64,000 nucleotides of DNA, taken from positions 1 through 64,000 of the forward strand of contig NZ_PGFD01000004.1 in NCBI RefSeq assembly GCF_002797535.1, given 5' to 3'. Made by a program: the position numbers and the translations under genes. Numbering within the stretch: position 1 is the stretch's first letter; every line of letters begins with the position of its first letter. This document shows positions 31,835 to 39,906 of this stretch, piece after piece. The notes under the pieces are model-generated. The model had not been told where the DNA came from, made no database searches, and saw only the letters and a program-made list of their open reading frames with translations. Source of the DNA: Chryseobacterium geocarposphaerae. Lineage in GTDB: Bacteria > Bacteroidota > Bacteroidia > Flavobacteriales > Weeksellaceae.

Positions 31835-33715
31835 ATCTTCTATTTCATCTTCCTCATCTGCCGTTGAAGAACCTTCCCAGTTTCGGGTGTCGAAATTAAG
31901 ATTATCATAAGCTAATAATTCCTCTTCCCGCTGAAGGATTTCTTTTGTGGTAAAAAGATTAAGATCATCTCCTTCTTCTTTTATTTTTGCTAATTTCCTT
32001 ACCGAAGCTTTATCTATAGCCATAAACCGTTGTCCGAGTCTTCTTGCAGCATATTTTCTCATGCCTGTTTCGTGCAGAACGTCTACTGCCATATCAACAG
32101 CAGTCCCGAGTGTTTCACGGTAGATATTGTCGATTCCGTTGTTAAGGTAGCTATATGCATCAATTCTGTTTTTAGCTCTGACGAAGATTTTCACTTTAGG
32201 ATAATGCTCCCGTACAAGCTCTGCAATGAATTTATTGTCATCAGGATCATCAAGGCAAAGCACTAAAATCTGCGCATCTTCAATTCCTGCAGCTCTTAAA
32301 ATAGGAAGCCTTGTAGCATCTCCGTAATACACCTTGAAGCCGTAGCTCCTTAATAGCTTCACACGGTCCGAATCTCTGTCCAAAACGGTTGCAGCTACTT
32401 TATTGGCTTTAAGCAATCGTCCTACCGTACTCCCAAAGTGTCCAAAACCGACAATAATAATTTTTTTCTGGGAAATAGTATTGTCCAGAATGTTAAAATC
32501 ACTGTCTTGTTCAGGGACTTCTTTGATGAATTTAGGGGTGATTATTTTATCATTAATAATTAAAAGCAATGGTGTAATACACATTGTGATTGCCGTTACT
32601 GCCATCATTTGTGCATTGAGTTCCGGATTTATCAGATAAAGGCTTGAAGCGTAATTGATCAGTACAAAAGCGAATTCTCCTACCTGAGAAAGAGCAAAAG
32701 CGTAAAATAAGCTTTGGGGAGTATCAATTTTGAAAAACTTCCCGATAAAAAATAAAACAATAAATTTTATACTTAAAACGGCAAAAACAGTACTGAAAAT
32801 AAAGACAGGATCTTTCTGAATAATATTAAAATTCATGGTAGAACCTACACTTACAAAAAAGACAGCAAGCAATAATCCTTTGAAAGGATCAATCTGGGCT
32901 TCCAATTCATGGCGGAACTCACTGTTGGCGAGCATTACCCCTGCAAGGAACGCTCCTAAAGCGGGAGAAAGGCCAATTGCAACCATCAATTCTGAAACAC
33001 CAATCACCAAGAATAGGGAAGAGGCTGTTAAAAGCTCTGTCATTCCGGATTTTGAAACGTATCTTAAAAAAGGAACAAAAACATAGCGCCCCAATAAAAT
33101 CAACATCGCAACACCCAGAATTACGGTTGCAAACTGCATCCACTCCGGAAGCGTCTGTATAAGAACCTGGATTTCGTTATCGTGATGCCTTGCTTTATAA
33201 TTAGCAACAAGTGGTAAAATTGCCAAAATAGGAATCACGGCAATATCCTGAAATAAAAGTGTTGAGAATGAAGCTTCTCCGGCTAGTGTTTTTAAATTGT
33301 TTTTTTCCTGTAAAGTCTGTAGAACGATAGCAGTAGAAGATAGTGCAAAACACATCGCAATGGCAAAAGCTTTGTCGATTTTCCAATCAGCCCAGATAAA
33401 AACTAAAAAAAGGAGGGAAGTGGTTAGAAGCATTTGTGTGAGACCCAGCCCAATGATTTTCTTTCGCATTTCCCAGAATTTTCTGGGTTCAAGTTCCAAT
33501 CCGACCAAAAACAAAAGCATGATCACTCCAAATTCACTGGCATGCATAATGTCGTTTACATCTTTACCTGTAAGTTTTAAAACATAAGGACCAATAATAA
33601 TCCCTCCGGCAAGATAACCGATTACAGAACTTAGCCCAAACTTTCTTACGAGCGGAACCATAATGATGGCAACGCCTAAAAAAATAAGGGTATTCATTGC
33701 TAAGCTAGATTCCAT
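31832..33715 (-). CDS. CPA2-type cation/proton antiporter with RCK domain (Kef-like)
   Basis: 627 residues. The first 380 form a Na+/H+ antiporter (CPA2) domain with about 12-13 helices, including MLLFLVGLELEPRKFWEMR, FALSSTAIVLQTLQ and LSPALGAFLAGVMLAN. A TrkA-N/RCK domain follows (IIIVGFGHFGSTVGRLL near 414, GDATRLPILRAAG), which senses NAD(H) in Kef systems. Size and layout match KefB/KefC. Its ATG is 3 bp after the stop of a flavodoxin-like reductase gene that matches the KefF/KefG ancillary subunits, supporting a K+ efflux system protecting against electrophiles. Whether this organism uses glutathione as in E. coli is not visible. Confidence 0.9.
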   Translation of the reverse strand: MESSLAMNTLIFLGVAIIMVPLVRKFGLSSVIGYLAGGIIIGPYVLKLTGKDVNDIMHASEFGVIMLLFLVGLELEPRKFWEMRKKIIGLGLTQMLLTTSLLFLVFIWADWKIDKAFAIAMCFALSSTAIVLQTLQEKNNLKTLAGEASFSTLLFQDIAVIPILAILPLVANYKARHHDNEIQVLIQTLPEWMQFATVILGVAMLILLGRYVFVPFLRYVSKSGMTELLTASSLFLVIGVSELMVAIGLSPALGAFLAGVMLANSEFRHELEAQIDPFKGLLLAVFFVSVGSTMNFNIIQKDPVFIFSTVFAVLSIKFIVLFFIGKFFKIDTPQSLFYAFALSQVGEFAFVLINYASSLYLINPELNAQMMAVTAITMCITPLLLIINDKIITPKFIKEVPEQDSDFNILDNTISQKKIIIVGFGHFGSTVGRLLKANKVAATVLDRDSDRVKLLRSYGFKVYYGDATRLPILRAAGIEDAQILVLCLDDPDDNKFIAELVREHYPKVKIFVRAKNRIDAYSYLNNGIDNIYRETLGTAVDMAVDVLHETGMRKYAARRLGQRFMAIDKASVRKLAKIKEEGDDLNLFTTKEILQREEELLAYDNLNFDTRNWEGSSTADEEDEIED

Positions 33716-33718
33716 ACA

Positions 33719-34240
33719 TTATTGGTTCAAAAGTTCTGTAAATTTCTGTTTATGTAAGATGATGTCTTTTTTTGATAATTTATTAGCCTCGTAAACGATC
33801 TTAATATTTTTAAGATTGGCTTTAAAAACATTTAACGAAACGATAAGACCGCTGATAAGCTCTTCAACAGTATATTTATAAGTTCCGTGTCTGCTGAAAG
33901 ATCTCTCTTTTCCTCCAGTTGTTACCAAGATGTAAACCTCTTTGTTTTCCAACGGATTATATTCTCCTTCTTTCAGCCAGTCGCGATCAAAAACTTCATC
34001 AATCCAAAGTCTCAGCAGAGGAGGGATTCCGAACCAGATCAAAGGAAACTGAAAAATAAAACGGTCATAATTCTTTAATCTTTTTCTTTCGCGAAAAGCA
34101 GCGATATGAAAATCAGGATATTCTTCGTAAAGATCTCTGAGGGTGAAATGTTGATGACGGACATAGAAATTGATGAGCTCTACATTAGAATTGGAGTGCT
34201 CCAGATAAGGATGTGCAAAAACTACCAACGTCTTCTTCAT
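33719..34240 (-). CDS. KefF/KefG-like NAD(P)H oxidoreductase
   Basis: 173 residues of the flavodoxin-fold quinone reductase type: LVVFAHPYLEHSNSN at the N-terminus, FIFQFPLIWFGIPPLLRLWI (FMN-site helix) and ILVTTGGKERSFSRHG. The ancillary subunit binds FMN and NAD(P)H and activates the Kef antiporter. The translational proximity to the antiporter gene (3 bp) makes this role likely. The plausible promoter region to the right is AT-rich, including an 18-bp AT-only palindrome at 34309-34326 with no identified binding partner. Confidence 0.9.
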   Translation of the reverse strand: MKKTLVVFAHPYLEHSNSNVELINFYVRHQHFTLRDLYEEYPDFHIAAFRERKRLKNYDRFIFQFPLIWFGIPPLLRLWIDEVFDRDWLKEGEYNPLENKEVYILVTTGGKERSFSRHGTYKYTVEELISGLIVSLNVFKANLKNIKIVYEANKLSKKDIILHKQKFTELLNQ

Positions 34241-34401
34241 AAACCTGTTTTCAGTAAATTTAATGATTTTTTTTTGAATTAAAGGCGGGTTATATGTTAG
34301 TTTATTGATTTTTTAATATTAAAAAAGATGTTTATGTTGAAATAAACTAAAAAATGACAGGTTAAATTTTGTTTTCTTTAATCCTGTTGTTTTTATTAAT
34401 G

Positions 34402-34432
34402 AAAAAATCGCTCATAATTGAACGATTTTTAT
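34402..34432 (-). terminator. terminator of the LemA-TPM operon
   Basis: AAAAATCG (34403-34410) pairs with CGATTTTT (34423-34430), with an inner TCA/TGA pairing, and is followed by T-runs on both sides. On the minus strand it ends the operon at 34464. Confidence 0.7.
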
Positions 34433-34463
34433 TTACCTTAATGGTTATTTGATTTTGTATAAT

Positions 34464-35261
34464 TTACCATCCTCCTGATGCACCACCACCGCCAAAGCTT
34501 CCGCCGCCACCGAAACCTCCAAATCCACCACCAGAGCTGCCGCCTCCAAATCCACCGCCGCCGAAACTACCGGGGAAAGGGAAAAAACCTCCGGGATAGT
34601 TTCTTCTGCCACGTCTTGTGATCAGGACGTCATCGTCATCGTTTCCGCCATTTCCTCCTCCTCTGTTTCCAAAAAGGATGGCAAGAATAATAAAGATGAC
34701 AAAAGCAATAAGCAGTATTTTTAAAACACTTCCGTCACCGCTTTCCTGATTGGCAATAGGTTTGAATTTTCCCTGAACGGCTTCCATTAAGGCCGAAGTC
34801 CCCCGGTTGATTCCTTCATACCATTCACCTTTTTTAAAATGAGGAGTAACGATATAATCTAAAATTTGCCCTGCAACTGATGCGGTTAAGTATTGTTCAA
34901 CAGCTCGTCCCTGCTGGATCGACATAGTGTGGTCTTCGGTTGCAATTAAAAAAACAATTCCGTTATCAATATCTTTTTTTCCTATTCCCCATTTTTCACC
35001 AAACATGGTTGCTAAAAAGTTGACATCTTCTCCCTTTGTTGAAGGGATGATAATAACCTCAATTTCCGTAGAGGTAGAATCTGCAAATTTGATGAGTTTG
35101 TCATTCAGCTTATCTTTTTCCTGCTGGCTTAATAAATTGGCTTCATCATAAACAGGATAAAGAATCGGTGGCTTTTTGGGAATAGTATATTGTGCTGATA
35201 CAAGACCGTAAAAGCATAGCAGTAAGAATAAAAATACTATTTTAAGAGAACGTAATCTCAT
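34464..35261 (-). CDS. TPM-domain protein with C-terminal membrane helix (YgcG-like)
   Basis: 265 residues. Signal peptide (about 1-23, FYGLVSAQ), then a TPM domain (about 30-165: YPVYDEANLLSQQEKDKLND, STEIEVIIIPSTKGEDV, GIVFLIATEDHTMSIQQG), one membrane helix (VLKILLIAFVIFIILAILFG, about 181-200) and a Gly/Ser/Phe-rich tail ending GGSFGGGGASGGW. TPM proteins in plants are phosphatases needed for photosystem II repair; the bacterial role is unclear. The last of the LemA operon: the preceding TPM gene overlaps its start by 20 bp. Confidence 0.88.
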   Translation of the reverse strand: MRLRSLKIVFLFLLLCFYGLVSAQYTIPKKPPILYPVYDEANLLSQQEKDKLNDKLIKFADSTSTEIEVIIIPSTKGEDVNFLATMFGEKWGIGKKDIDNGIVFLIATEDHTMSIQQGRAVEQYLTASVAGQILDYIVTPHFKKGEWYEGINRGTSALMEAVQGKFKPIANQESGDGSVLKILLIAFVIFIILAILFGNRGGGNGGNDDDDVLITRRGRRNYPGGFFPFPGSFGGGGFGGGSSGGGFGGFGGGGSFGGGGASGGW

Positions 35262-35670
35262 TAGATAATTGGTTGGGATTTTCTCCGGTTACGGGAAAAT
35301 GTTTTTTAAGTTCAAGCCCTGTTTCCAGAATTGCACTTTTCAAGGCTTTATAATAGTTTCCCTTAGCAAACTCAGCAGTAATATAATCATGCAGATGATC
35401 CCAATAGGATTGTTGTACTTTCTCATGAATTCCCGTATCACCAATAATGGTAAGGTATTTTTGTTCAAAATTTACATGGAAAAGCACTGCATTTTTCCCG
35501 GTAGTTTTATTAAGGCATAATTTTTCGAAAATTTTAAACGCCGTTTTGGCATTGTCGTTTTCAGTATTCGAATCAATATGCACTCTGATCTCACCGGTAG
35601 AATGTTCTTCTGCTGATTGAATAGCTTCCACAAGGGAAGCTATTTGCTGATCTGTAAGGAAACTTTTCAT
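35242..35670 (-). CDS. small TPM-domain protein
   Basis: 142 residues without signal peptide or membrane helix; TPM domain core LVEAIQSAEEHSTGEIRVHI, NAVLFHVNFEQKYLTIIGDT, HDYITAEFAKGNYYKAL. It starts with the ATG that shares its A with the lemA stop (TAATG) and its 3' end overlaps the next gene by 20 bp, so translation of the three genes is tightly coupled. Probably cytoplasmic or membrane-peripheral. Function not established. Confidence 0.88.
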   Translation of the reverse strand: MKSFLTDQQIASLVEAIQSAEEHSTGEIRVHIDSNTENDNAKTAFKIFEKLCLNKTTGKNAVLFHVNFEQKYLTIIGDTGIHEKVQQSYWDHLHDYITAEFAKGNYYKALKSAILETGLELKKHFPVTGENPNQLSNEITFS

Positions 35671-36278
35671 TATTCTGAGAATACTTCAGGTGCTTTTTCA
35701 GCTCCTGCTTCAGCTTTGAATGCAGGTTTTTCTTTGAAATTGGTAAAGTTTGCCAGAATATTGTTCGGAAACTGTTTAATTGAAGTATTATACTTCTGTA
35801 CAGCCTGATTATAATATACCGTTTCGCTTCTGATACTGTTTTCGATTGCAGTATATTCTCTTTGGAAGTTAATATATTGCTGATCGGCTTTTAGATTTGG
35901 ATACTGTTCTACAACAGCCATCAATCTGCTTAAAGCTCCGGATAATTGTCCTTGTGCAGCCTGGAATCTTGCAAGATCCTGTTCGGTCATATTGCTTGGG
36001 TCAATATTGATAGACGTTGCTTTTGAGCGGGCTTCAACCACTTTTGTAAGGGTTTCCTGTTCAAATTTTGAATAAGATTTTACGGTTCTTTCCAAGTTCG
36101 GAATAAGATTCGCTCTCTTCTGATACACGGTTTCTACATTGGCCCATTTGGTAATAACTTCCTGCTCCTGAGCTACGAAATTATTATATCCGTTTTTACC
36201 CCAGAAAAATAATACAGCAACAATAATGAGTAGAGCAATACCGATGGTTCCGGCGCTCAGACAGCCCTTGTTTTTCAT
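35670..36278 (-). CDS. lemA: LemA-family membrane protein
   Basis: 202 residues with one N-terminal membrane helix (GTIGIALLIIVAVLFFWG, about 8-25) and a four-helix-bundle domain characteristic of LemA: NNFVAQEQEVITKWANVE, QKRANLIPNLERTVKSYSKF, LMAVVEQYPNLKADQQYI, YNTSIKQFPNNILANFTNF. LemA proteins occur with TPM proteins across bacteria and may act in envelope stress; the exact activity is not established. First gene of the three-gene operon, with a TATATTTG promoter-like element 30 bp upstream. Confidence 0.93.
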   Translation of the reverse strand: MKNKGCLSAGTIGIALLIIVAVLFFWGKNGYNNFVAQEQEVITKWANVETVYQKRANLIPNLERTVKSYSKFEQETLTKVVEARSKATSINIDPSNMTEQDLARFQAAQGQLSGALSRLMAVVEQYPNLKADQQYINFQREYTAIENSIRSETVYYNQAVQKYNTSIKQFPNNILANFTNFKEKPAFKAEAGAEKAPEVFSE

Positions 36279-36307
36279 AGTTTAATTTTTTAAATTCTTG
36301 TCCTAAC

Positions 36308-36315
36308 CAAATATA
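36308..36315 (-). promoter_or_regulatory. Bacteroidetes -7 element for lemA operon
   Basis: Minus-strand TATATTTG, 29 bp upstream of the lemA ATG. Faces the folA element at 36328-36335 in a divergent promoter region of 72 bp. Confidence 0.42.
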
Positions 36316-36327
36316 CAAATTATGTGC

Positions 36328-36335
36328 TAATTTTG
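36328..36335 (+). promoter_or_regulatory. Bacteroidetes -7 element for folA
   Basis: TAATTTTG, 15 bp before the folA ATG at 36351; fits TAnnTTTG. Confidence 0.4.
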
Positions 36336-36350
36336 CAGAAAATTATTTGA

Positions 36351-36845
36351 ATGACAACAATAGTGGTGGCAATGGGAAAGAAAAACGAAATCGGTTTTGA
36401 AAACCAATTGCTTTGGCATCTTCCGAAAGATTTAAAACATTTTAAAGATCTGACTTCGGGGCACCCGATTATCATGGGAAGAAAAACATATGAGAGTATC
36501 GGAAAACCGCTGCCTAACCGCACCAATATTGTTGTATCCAGACAAAAAGACTGGTTTGAGGAAGGAATTTTAATTGTCGGAAGCATTAAAGAAGCTGTAA
36601 AATTTGCAAAAAAGATTGATGAAGAAGTTTTCATTATCGGGGGTGGTAATATTTATGCACAGACAATGGATGTTGTTGACAGACTGGAGGTAACTTTGGT
36701 GAAAGCAGACTTGGAAGCCGATACTTATTTTCCCAAAATTGATCCTAAAGTATGGAGAAAGGTGGATGAGGTTTGCCATGAGAAAGATGAAAAAAATCAA
36801 TATGATTTTTGTTTTCAGACGTACGAAAGAATTAAGAGTGAATAG
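36351..36845 (+). CDS. folA: dihydrofolate reductase
   Basis: Reduces dihydrofolate to tetrahydrofolate with NADPH. 164 residues, the usual DHFR size. Signature IGFENQLLWHLPKDLKHF (about 13-30) includes Trp22-type and the acidic active-site residue (Asp27) in WHLPKDL. HPIIMGRKTYESIGKPLP is the NADPH-adenosine-binding block, followed by NIVVSRQKDW and EVFIIGGGNIYAQ. No fusion to thymidylate synthase. Divergent from lemA. Confidence 0.96.
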   Translation: MTTIVVAMGKKNEIGFENQLLWHLPKDLKHFKDLTSGHPIIMGRKTYESIGKPLPNRTNIVVSRQKDWFEEGILIVGSIKEAVKFAKKIDEEVFIIGGGNIYAQTMDVVDRLEVTLVKADLEADTYFPKIDPKVWRKVDEVCHEKDEKNQYDFCFQTYERIKSE

Positions 36846-36893
36846 TTGAGAGAATCTGTCTTCCAACTTCTGGTATCTAATATTTAAATGTTT

Positions 36894-36901
36894 TATCTTT
36901 G
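36894..36901 (+). promoter_or_regulatory. Bacteroidetes -7 element for gene 36920
   Basis: TATCTTTG, match to TAnnTTTG, 18 bp before the ATG at 36920. Confidence 0.42.
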
Positions 36902-36919
36902 CACTTCTAAAATTTAATA

Positions 36920-37486
36920 ATGAATAAATACATAAAGTTCGTAACCTCTGCGATTATTATTGCAATAGCAGTTTATCTGATGATGAACAGAAACATCGGT
37001 TGGGGAATTGTTTTGGTGGTGGTTGCTGCTGCGCCTATTTTACTTTTCTTTAAAAATGAATATATTCTTTTGGCTTTCTGGCAATTAAGAAAACAAAATA
37101 TGGAAAAGGCGGCTGTTTGGCTGCAAAGCATTACCAATTATCAAACTCAGCTTCATAAATCTCAATATGGATATTATCATTATCTGTTAGGATTAACACA
37201 AGCTCAGGATCACCCGACAAAAGTGGAGCCTTTAATGAGAAAAGCTTTGGAATATGGATTGAATATGAAGCACGACAGAGCAATGGCTACCTTGAACCTT
37301 GCAGCTGCAGCAATTTCTAAAGGAAGAAAACAGGAAGGACAAAAGCTATTGGAAGAAGCCAAGAGGTTAGACAGCGCAGGAATGATGACGGATCAGATCA
37401 AAATGATGAAAGATCAGCTGAAAATGCCAACAATGCAGAAGCATATGCATAATCCTCACATGAGAAACAGAGGAAAATTCTTTTAA
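36920..37486 (+). CDS. membrane-anchored TPR-like protein
   Basis: 188 residues. Two N-terminal membrane helices (FVTSAIIIAIAVYLMMN and IGWGIVLVVVAAAPILLFF) followed by TPR-like repeats (MEKAAVWLQSITNYQTQLHK, YYHYLLGLTQAQDHPTKV, LEYGLNMKHDRAMATLNL, RKQEGQKLLEEAKRL). The tail is Met/His-rich (MPTMQKHMHNPHMRNRG), which could bind metal, though this is inference. A hypothetical scaffold in the inner membrane; no known name. Own promoter and terminator. Confidence 0.8.
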   Translation: MNKYIKFVTSAIIIAIAVYLMMNRNIGWGIVLVVVAAAPILLFFKNEYILLAFWQLRKQNMEKAAVWLQSITNYQTQLHKSQYGYYHYLLGLTQAQDHPTKVEPLMRKALEYGLNMKHDRAMATLNLAAAAISKGRKQEGQKLLEEAKRLDSAGMMTDQIKMMKDQLKMPTMQKHMHNPHMRNRGKFF

Positions 37487-37518
37487 TTAAAAGAATTTTC
37501 GGAATCGATTTATAAGAC

Positions 37519-37547
37519 AAAAGCACCTGAATTCAGGTGCTTTTTTA
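37519..37547. terminator. bidirectional terminator
   Basis: Perfect palindrome AAAAGCACCTGAA/TTCAGGTGCTTTT (37519-37544) with a T-run; between convergent genes ending 37486 and 37559. Confidence 0.88.
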
Positions 37548-37558
37548 TATTTTGAATG

Positions 37559-38191
37559 TCACATTTCAGCATCATTATTATACCCGTAGAATTTCGGAAT
37601 CTGCCAATGGTATTTTACGGCTAAAGTTCTGATCGTTACAATTAATAAAATGGTAAAAATCTGAATGACCGTAAAAGAAAGAGGGGTAAATTTTGTTAAC
37701 AGTAAAAATATGGAGCCCCCAACAATGCAGGCTGTTGCATAAATTTCTTTTCTGAAGATTAAAGGAATTCTGTTGAGTAAAATATCCCGGATAATCCCTC
37801 CGAAGCAACCTGTAATAGTTCCCAAACCAATACATATCAAAGGATGTATACCGACATGCAATCCCTTTTGAATCCCGATTATTGTAAATAATCCAAGTCC
37901 GAAGCTGTCAAAAATAAATAAGGTAACCTGAAAGTTTTTTTCAAGAGATTTAAAAATCATGGTGAAAATACTGGTCAGGATAATCAACGCGCAAGTCAGG
38001 AGATCATGCATCCAGAAGACCGGAATATCGAGCAATAAATCTCTTACAGTTCCGCCTCCAACAGAAGTCACGAATGCAATAATAAGGACTCCAAACGGAT
38101 CCAGACGTTTTTGCATGGCGGCAAAGCTTCCCGACATGGAAAAGGAAATCGTTCCGAGTACTTCTATGGCAAAATTGAACTGTTCGTGCAT
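37559..38191 (-). CDS. TRIC-type (UPF0126/YadS) membrane channel family protein
   Basis: 210 residues, with about seven membrane helices and two inverted UPF0126 repeats: FAIEVLGTISFSMSGSFAAM with SVGGGTVRDLLLDIP in the first, and FDSFGLGLFTIIGIQKGL with GCFGGIIRDILLNRIP in the second. The GGGxxRD and GGxxRD motifs correspond to the conserved GxxRD pore motifs of prokaryotic trimeric intracellular cation (TRIC) channels. K+ or other monovalent ion conduction is inferred. Stand-alone gene. Confidence 0.9.
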   Translation of the reverse strand: MHEQFNFAIEVLGTISFSMSGSFAAMQKRLDPFGVLIIAFVTSVGGGTVRDLLLDIPVFWMHDLLTCALIILTSIFTMIFKSLEKNFQVTLFIFDSFGLGLFTIIGIQKGLHVGIHPLICIGLGTITGCFGGIIRDILLNRIPLIFRKEIYATACIVGGSIFLLLTKFTPLSFTVIQIFTILLIVTIRTLAVKYHWQIPKFYGYNNDAEM

Positions 38192-38287
38192 ATTTTATAA
38201 AAAATAAATGATAGTTGATGAATGATTTCTTTTTAAGCAAATTTTCTACCATTCTTCAACTATCATTTAAAGCTTATTGAAATTTTT

Positions 38288-38758
38288 TTATTTTTCTTTT
38301 TCAACTCTAACGGAATCCGGAACCAGCAGTTCATATTCTCCGCCGTGGTTGATAATTTCTCTTACAATGCTGCTGCTGATGAAAGATTTTCCTGATGAAG
38401 TTAATAAAAATACCGTTTCAAGTTTTTTATGAGCCAGTGTTCTGTTGGTATGGGCAATGGCTTTTTCAAATTCAAAATCTGCAGGATTCCTTAAACCTCT
38501 GATAATGTATTGAGCATTTTTTTCAAAACAATAATCTACAGTTAATCCTTCAAAGAAATCCACTTCCACGTTGGGAAACTCTGCAACGGAATTTTGAATA
38601 AATTCTATCCTTTTTTCCAGAGGAAACATATATTTTTTCTGAGAATTCTGGCCAATGGCAATGATTAATTTATCAAAAAGCGGAGCTGCTCTTTCAATAA
38701 TATCGTAATGTCCTAGAGTAATAGGATCAAAAGATCCCGGGAAAACAGCAATTTTCAT
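38288..38758 (-). CDS. coaD: phosphopantetheine adenylyltransferase
   Basis: Catalyses the fourth step of coenzyme A synthesis, joining phosphopantetheine and ATP. 156 residues with the nucleotidyltransferase motifs: FPGSFDPITLGHYDIIERAA (TxGH), IRGLRNPADFEFEKAIAHTN, FLLTSSGKSFISSSIVREI (ISSSxxRE). Length is right. Two bp after the ddl stop, so it forms an operon with ddl. Confidence 0.96.
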   Translation of the reverse strand: MKIAVFPGSFDPITLGHYDIIERAAPLFDKLIIAIGQNSQKKYMFPLEKRIEFIQNSVAEFPNVEVDFFEGLTVDYCFEKNAQYIIRGLRNPADFEFEKAIAHTNRTLAHKKLETVFLLTSSGKSFISSSIVREIINHGGEYELLVPDSVRVEKEK

Positions 38759-38760
38759 AA

Positions 38761-39753
38761 CTATTTCAGGTTTTTGGCTAACGCTTTTTCAACTTCATTT
38801 CCGCAAAGATCGGTAATAGAGATTCCGTAGATTTTTGCCTGTTGAGGAAGAATACTTGCAGGCGAGAATCCAGGATTTGTATTCATTTCCAGCATATAAG
38901 GAATCCCGTTCATCAGAATATATTCGCTTCTGGAAAAGCCGCTCATTCCCAAAGAATTGTAGGCTCTTTTTGCAATTTCTTCTACTCTAAGTCTTGTTTC
39001 ATCATCAATTCTTGCCGGAGTAATTTCTTCGGAAGCACCTTCATATTTTGCTTCATAATCGAAGAATTCATTTTGAGGAACGATTTCTGTAATTCCTAGA
39101 ACAATCGTTTCTCCTTTAAAATCAATTACACCGACAGAAACTTCCATTCCGTCTAGAAAACTTTCGATTAAAATCTCATCATCTTCTTTGAATGCAATTT
39201 CTGTTGCTGCAATCAACTTAGATTTTTCTTTAACCTTTGAGATTCCTAAAGAAGATCCTGATTGGTTAGGCTTCACAAAAACCGGAAGTCCAAGATTTTC
39301 TATAATTTCATCAACATTGATTTCTTCTCCTTTTCTTAAATAAACACTTTTTGCGGAAGGAATTCCATATTTTGAAAGTACTGCTAATGTATCTTTTTTA
39401 TTGAATGTTAAGGCGCTTTGGTAAAAATCGCAGCCGGTATATTTTTGTCCGATAGCATCCCAGTACGCCTGTAGGATTCCGTTTTCTCCGGGTGTTCCGT
39501 GGATGATATTAAAGCAGACATCAAATTGTAATGTTTCATTATTATCTAATGCGACTGAAAAATCGCCTTTATTAATGCTATATTTTTTATCATTTTCGTC
39601 CAAAAAATACCATTCATTTTTGAGGATAACTACTTTGTATACATTGTATAAGTTTCTGTCTAAAGAATCATAGATCAATTGACCGCTTTTTAAGGAAACA
39701 ACGTATTCATCAGAATAGCCTCCCATTACTACGGCAACATTTTTTTTGTTCAT
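38761..39753 (-). CDS. ddl: D-alanine--D-alanine ligase
   Basis: Forms the D-Ala-D-Ala dipeptide for peptidoglycan. 330 residues with ATP-grasp layout: N-domain AVVMGGYSDEYVVSLKSGQL, FNIIHGTPGENGILQAYWDA, KKDTLAVLSKYGIPSAKSVY, VFVKPNQSGSSLGISKVK, and YILMNGIPYMLEMNTNPGFS (metal-binding MNTNPG). The normal Ddl lengths are about 300-360. First gene of the ddl-coaD operon; promoter-like TAAATTTG 21 bp upstream. Divergent from the PASTA gene. Confidence 0.96.
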   Translation of the reverse strand: MNKKNVAVVMGGYSDEYVVSLKSGQLIYDSLDRNLYNVYKVVILKNEWYFLDENDKKYSINKGDFSVALDNNETLQFDVCFNIIHGTPGENGILQAYWDAIGQKYTGCDFYQSALTFNKKDTLAVLSKYGIPSAKSVYLRKGEEINVDEIIENLGLPVFVKPNQSGSSLGISKVKEKSKLIAATEIAFKEDDEILIESFLDGMEVSVGVIDFKGETIVLGITEIVPQNEFFDYEAKYEGASEEITPARIDDETRLRVEEIAKRAYNSLGMSGFSRSEYILMNGIPYMLEMNTNPGFSPASILPQQAKIYGISITDLCGNEVEKALAKNLK

Positions 39754-39774
39754 ATCTATATAGTATCAATGAAG

Positions 39775-39782
39775 CAAATTTA
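39775..39782 (-). promoter_or_regulatory. Bacteroidetes -7 element for ddl-coaD
   Basis: Minus-strand TAAATTTG (plus CAAATTTA), 21 bp upstream of the ddl ATG. Confidence 0.42.
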
Positions 39783-39872
39783 ATGATTTTATGGAATCTA
39801 AGCCGTGAAAATAAGAAATTTTAAAATCTGAATGAATTGTGTTAAATAAAAGTACATTCTAAAATTATTAGC

Positions 39873-39880
39873 TATATTTG
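39873..39880 (+). promoter_or_regulatory. Bacteroidetes -7 element for PASTA gene
   Basis: TATATTTG, 26 bp before the ATG at 39907; the divergent counterpart of the ddl element. Confidence 0.42.
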
Positions 39881-39906
39881 CCGTTATAATTAAAGTAACT
39901 TTAAGT

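Noticed and set aside
34309..34326. 18-bp palindrome of T6AATATTA6 type as an operator
   Set aside because: AT-only homopolymer palindrome in an AT-rich gap; too likely by chance to call.
34468..34560. Repetitive CCACCACC/CCGCC sequence as a repeat array or CRISPR
   Set aside because: It is the codon run of the Gly/Ser-rich tail of the exported TPM protein; no regular spacers.
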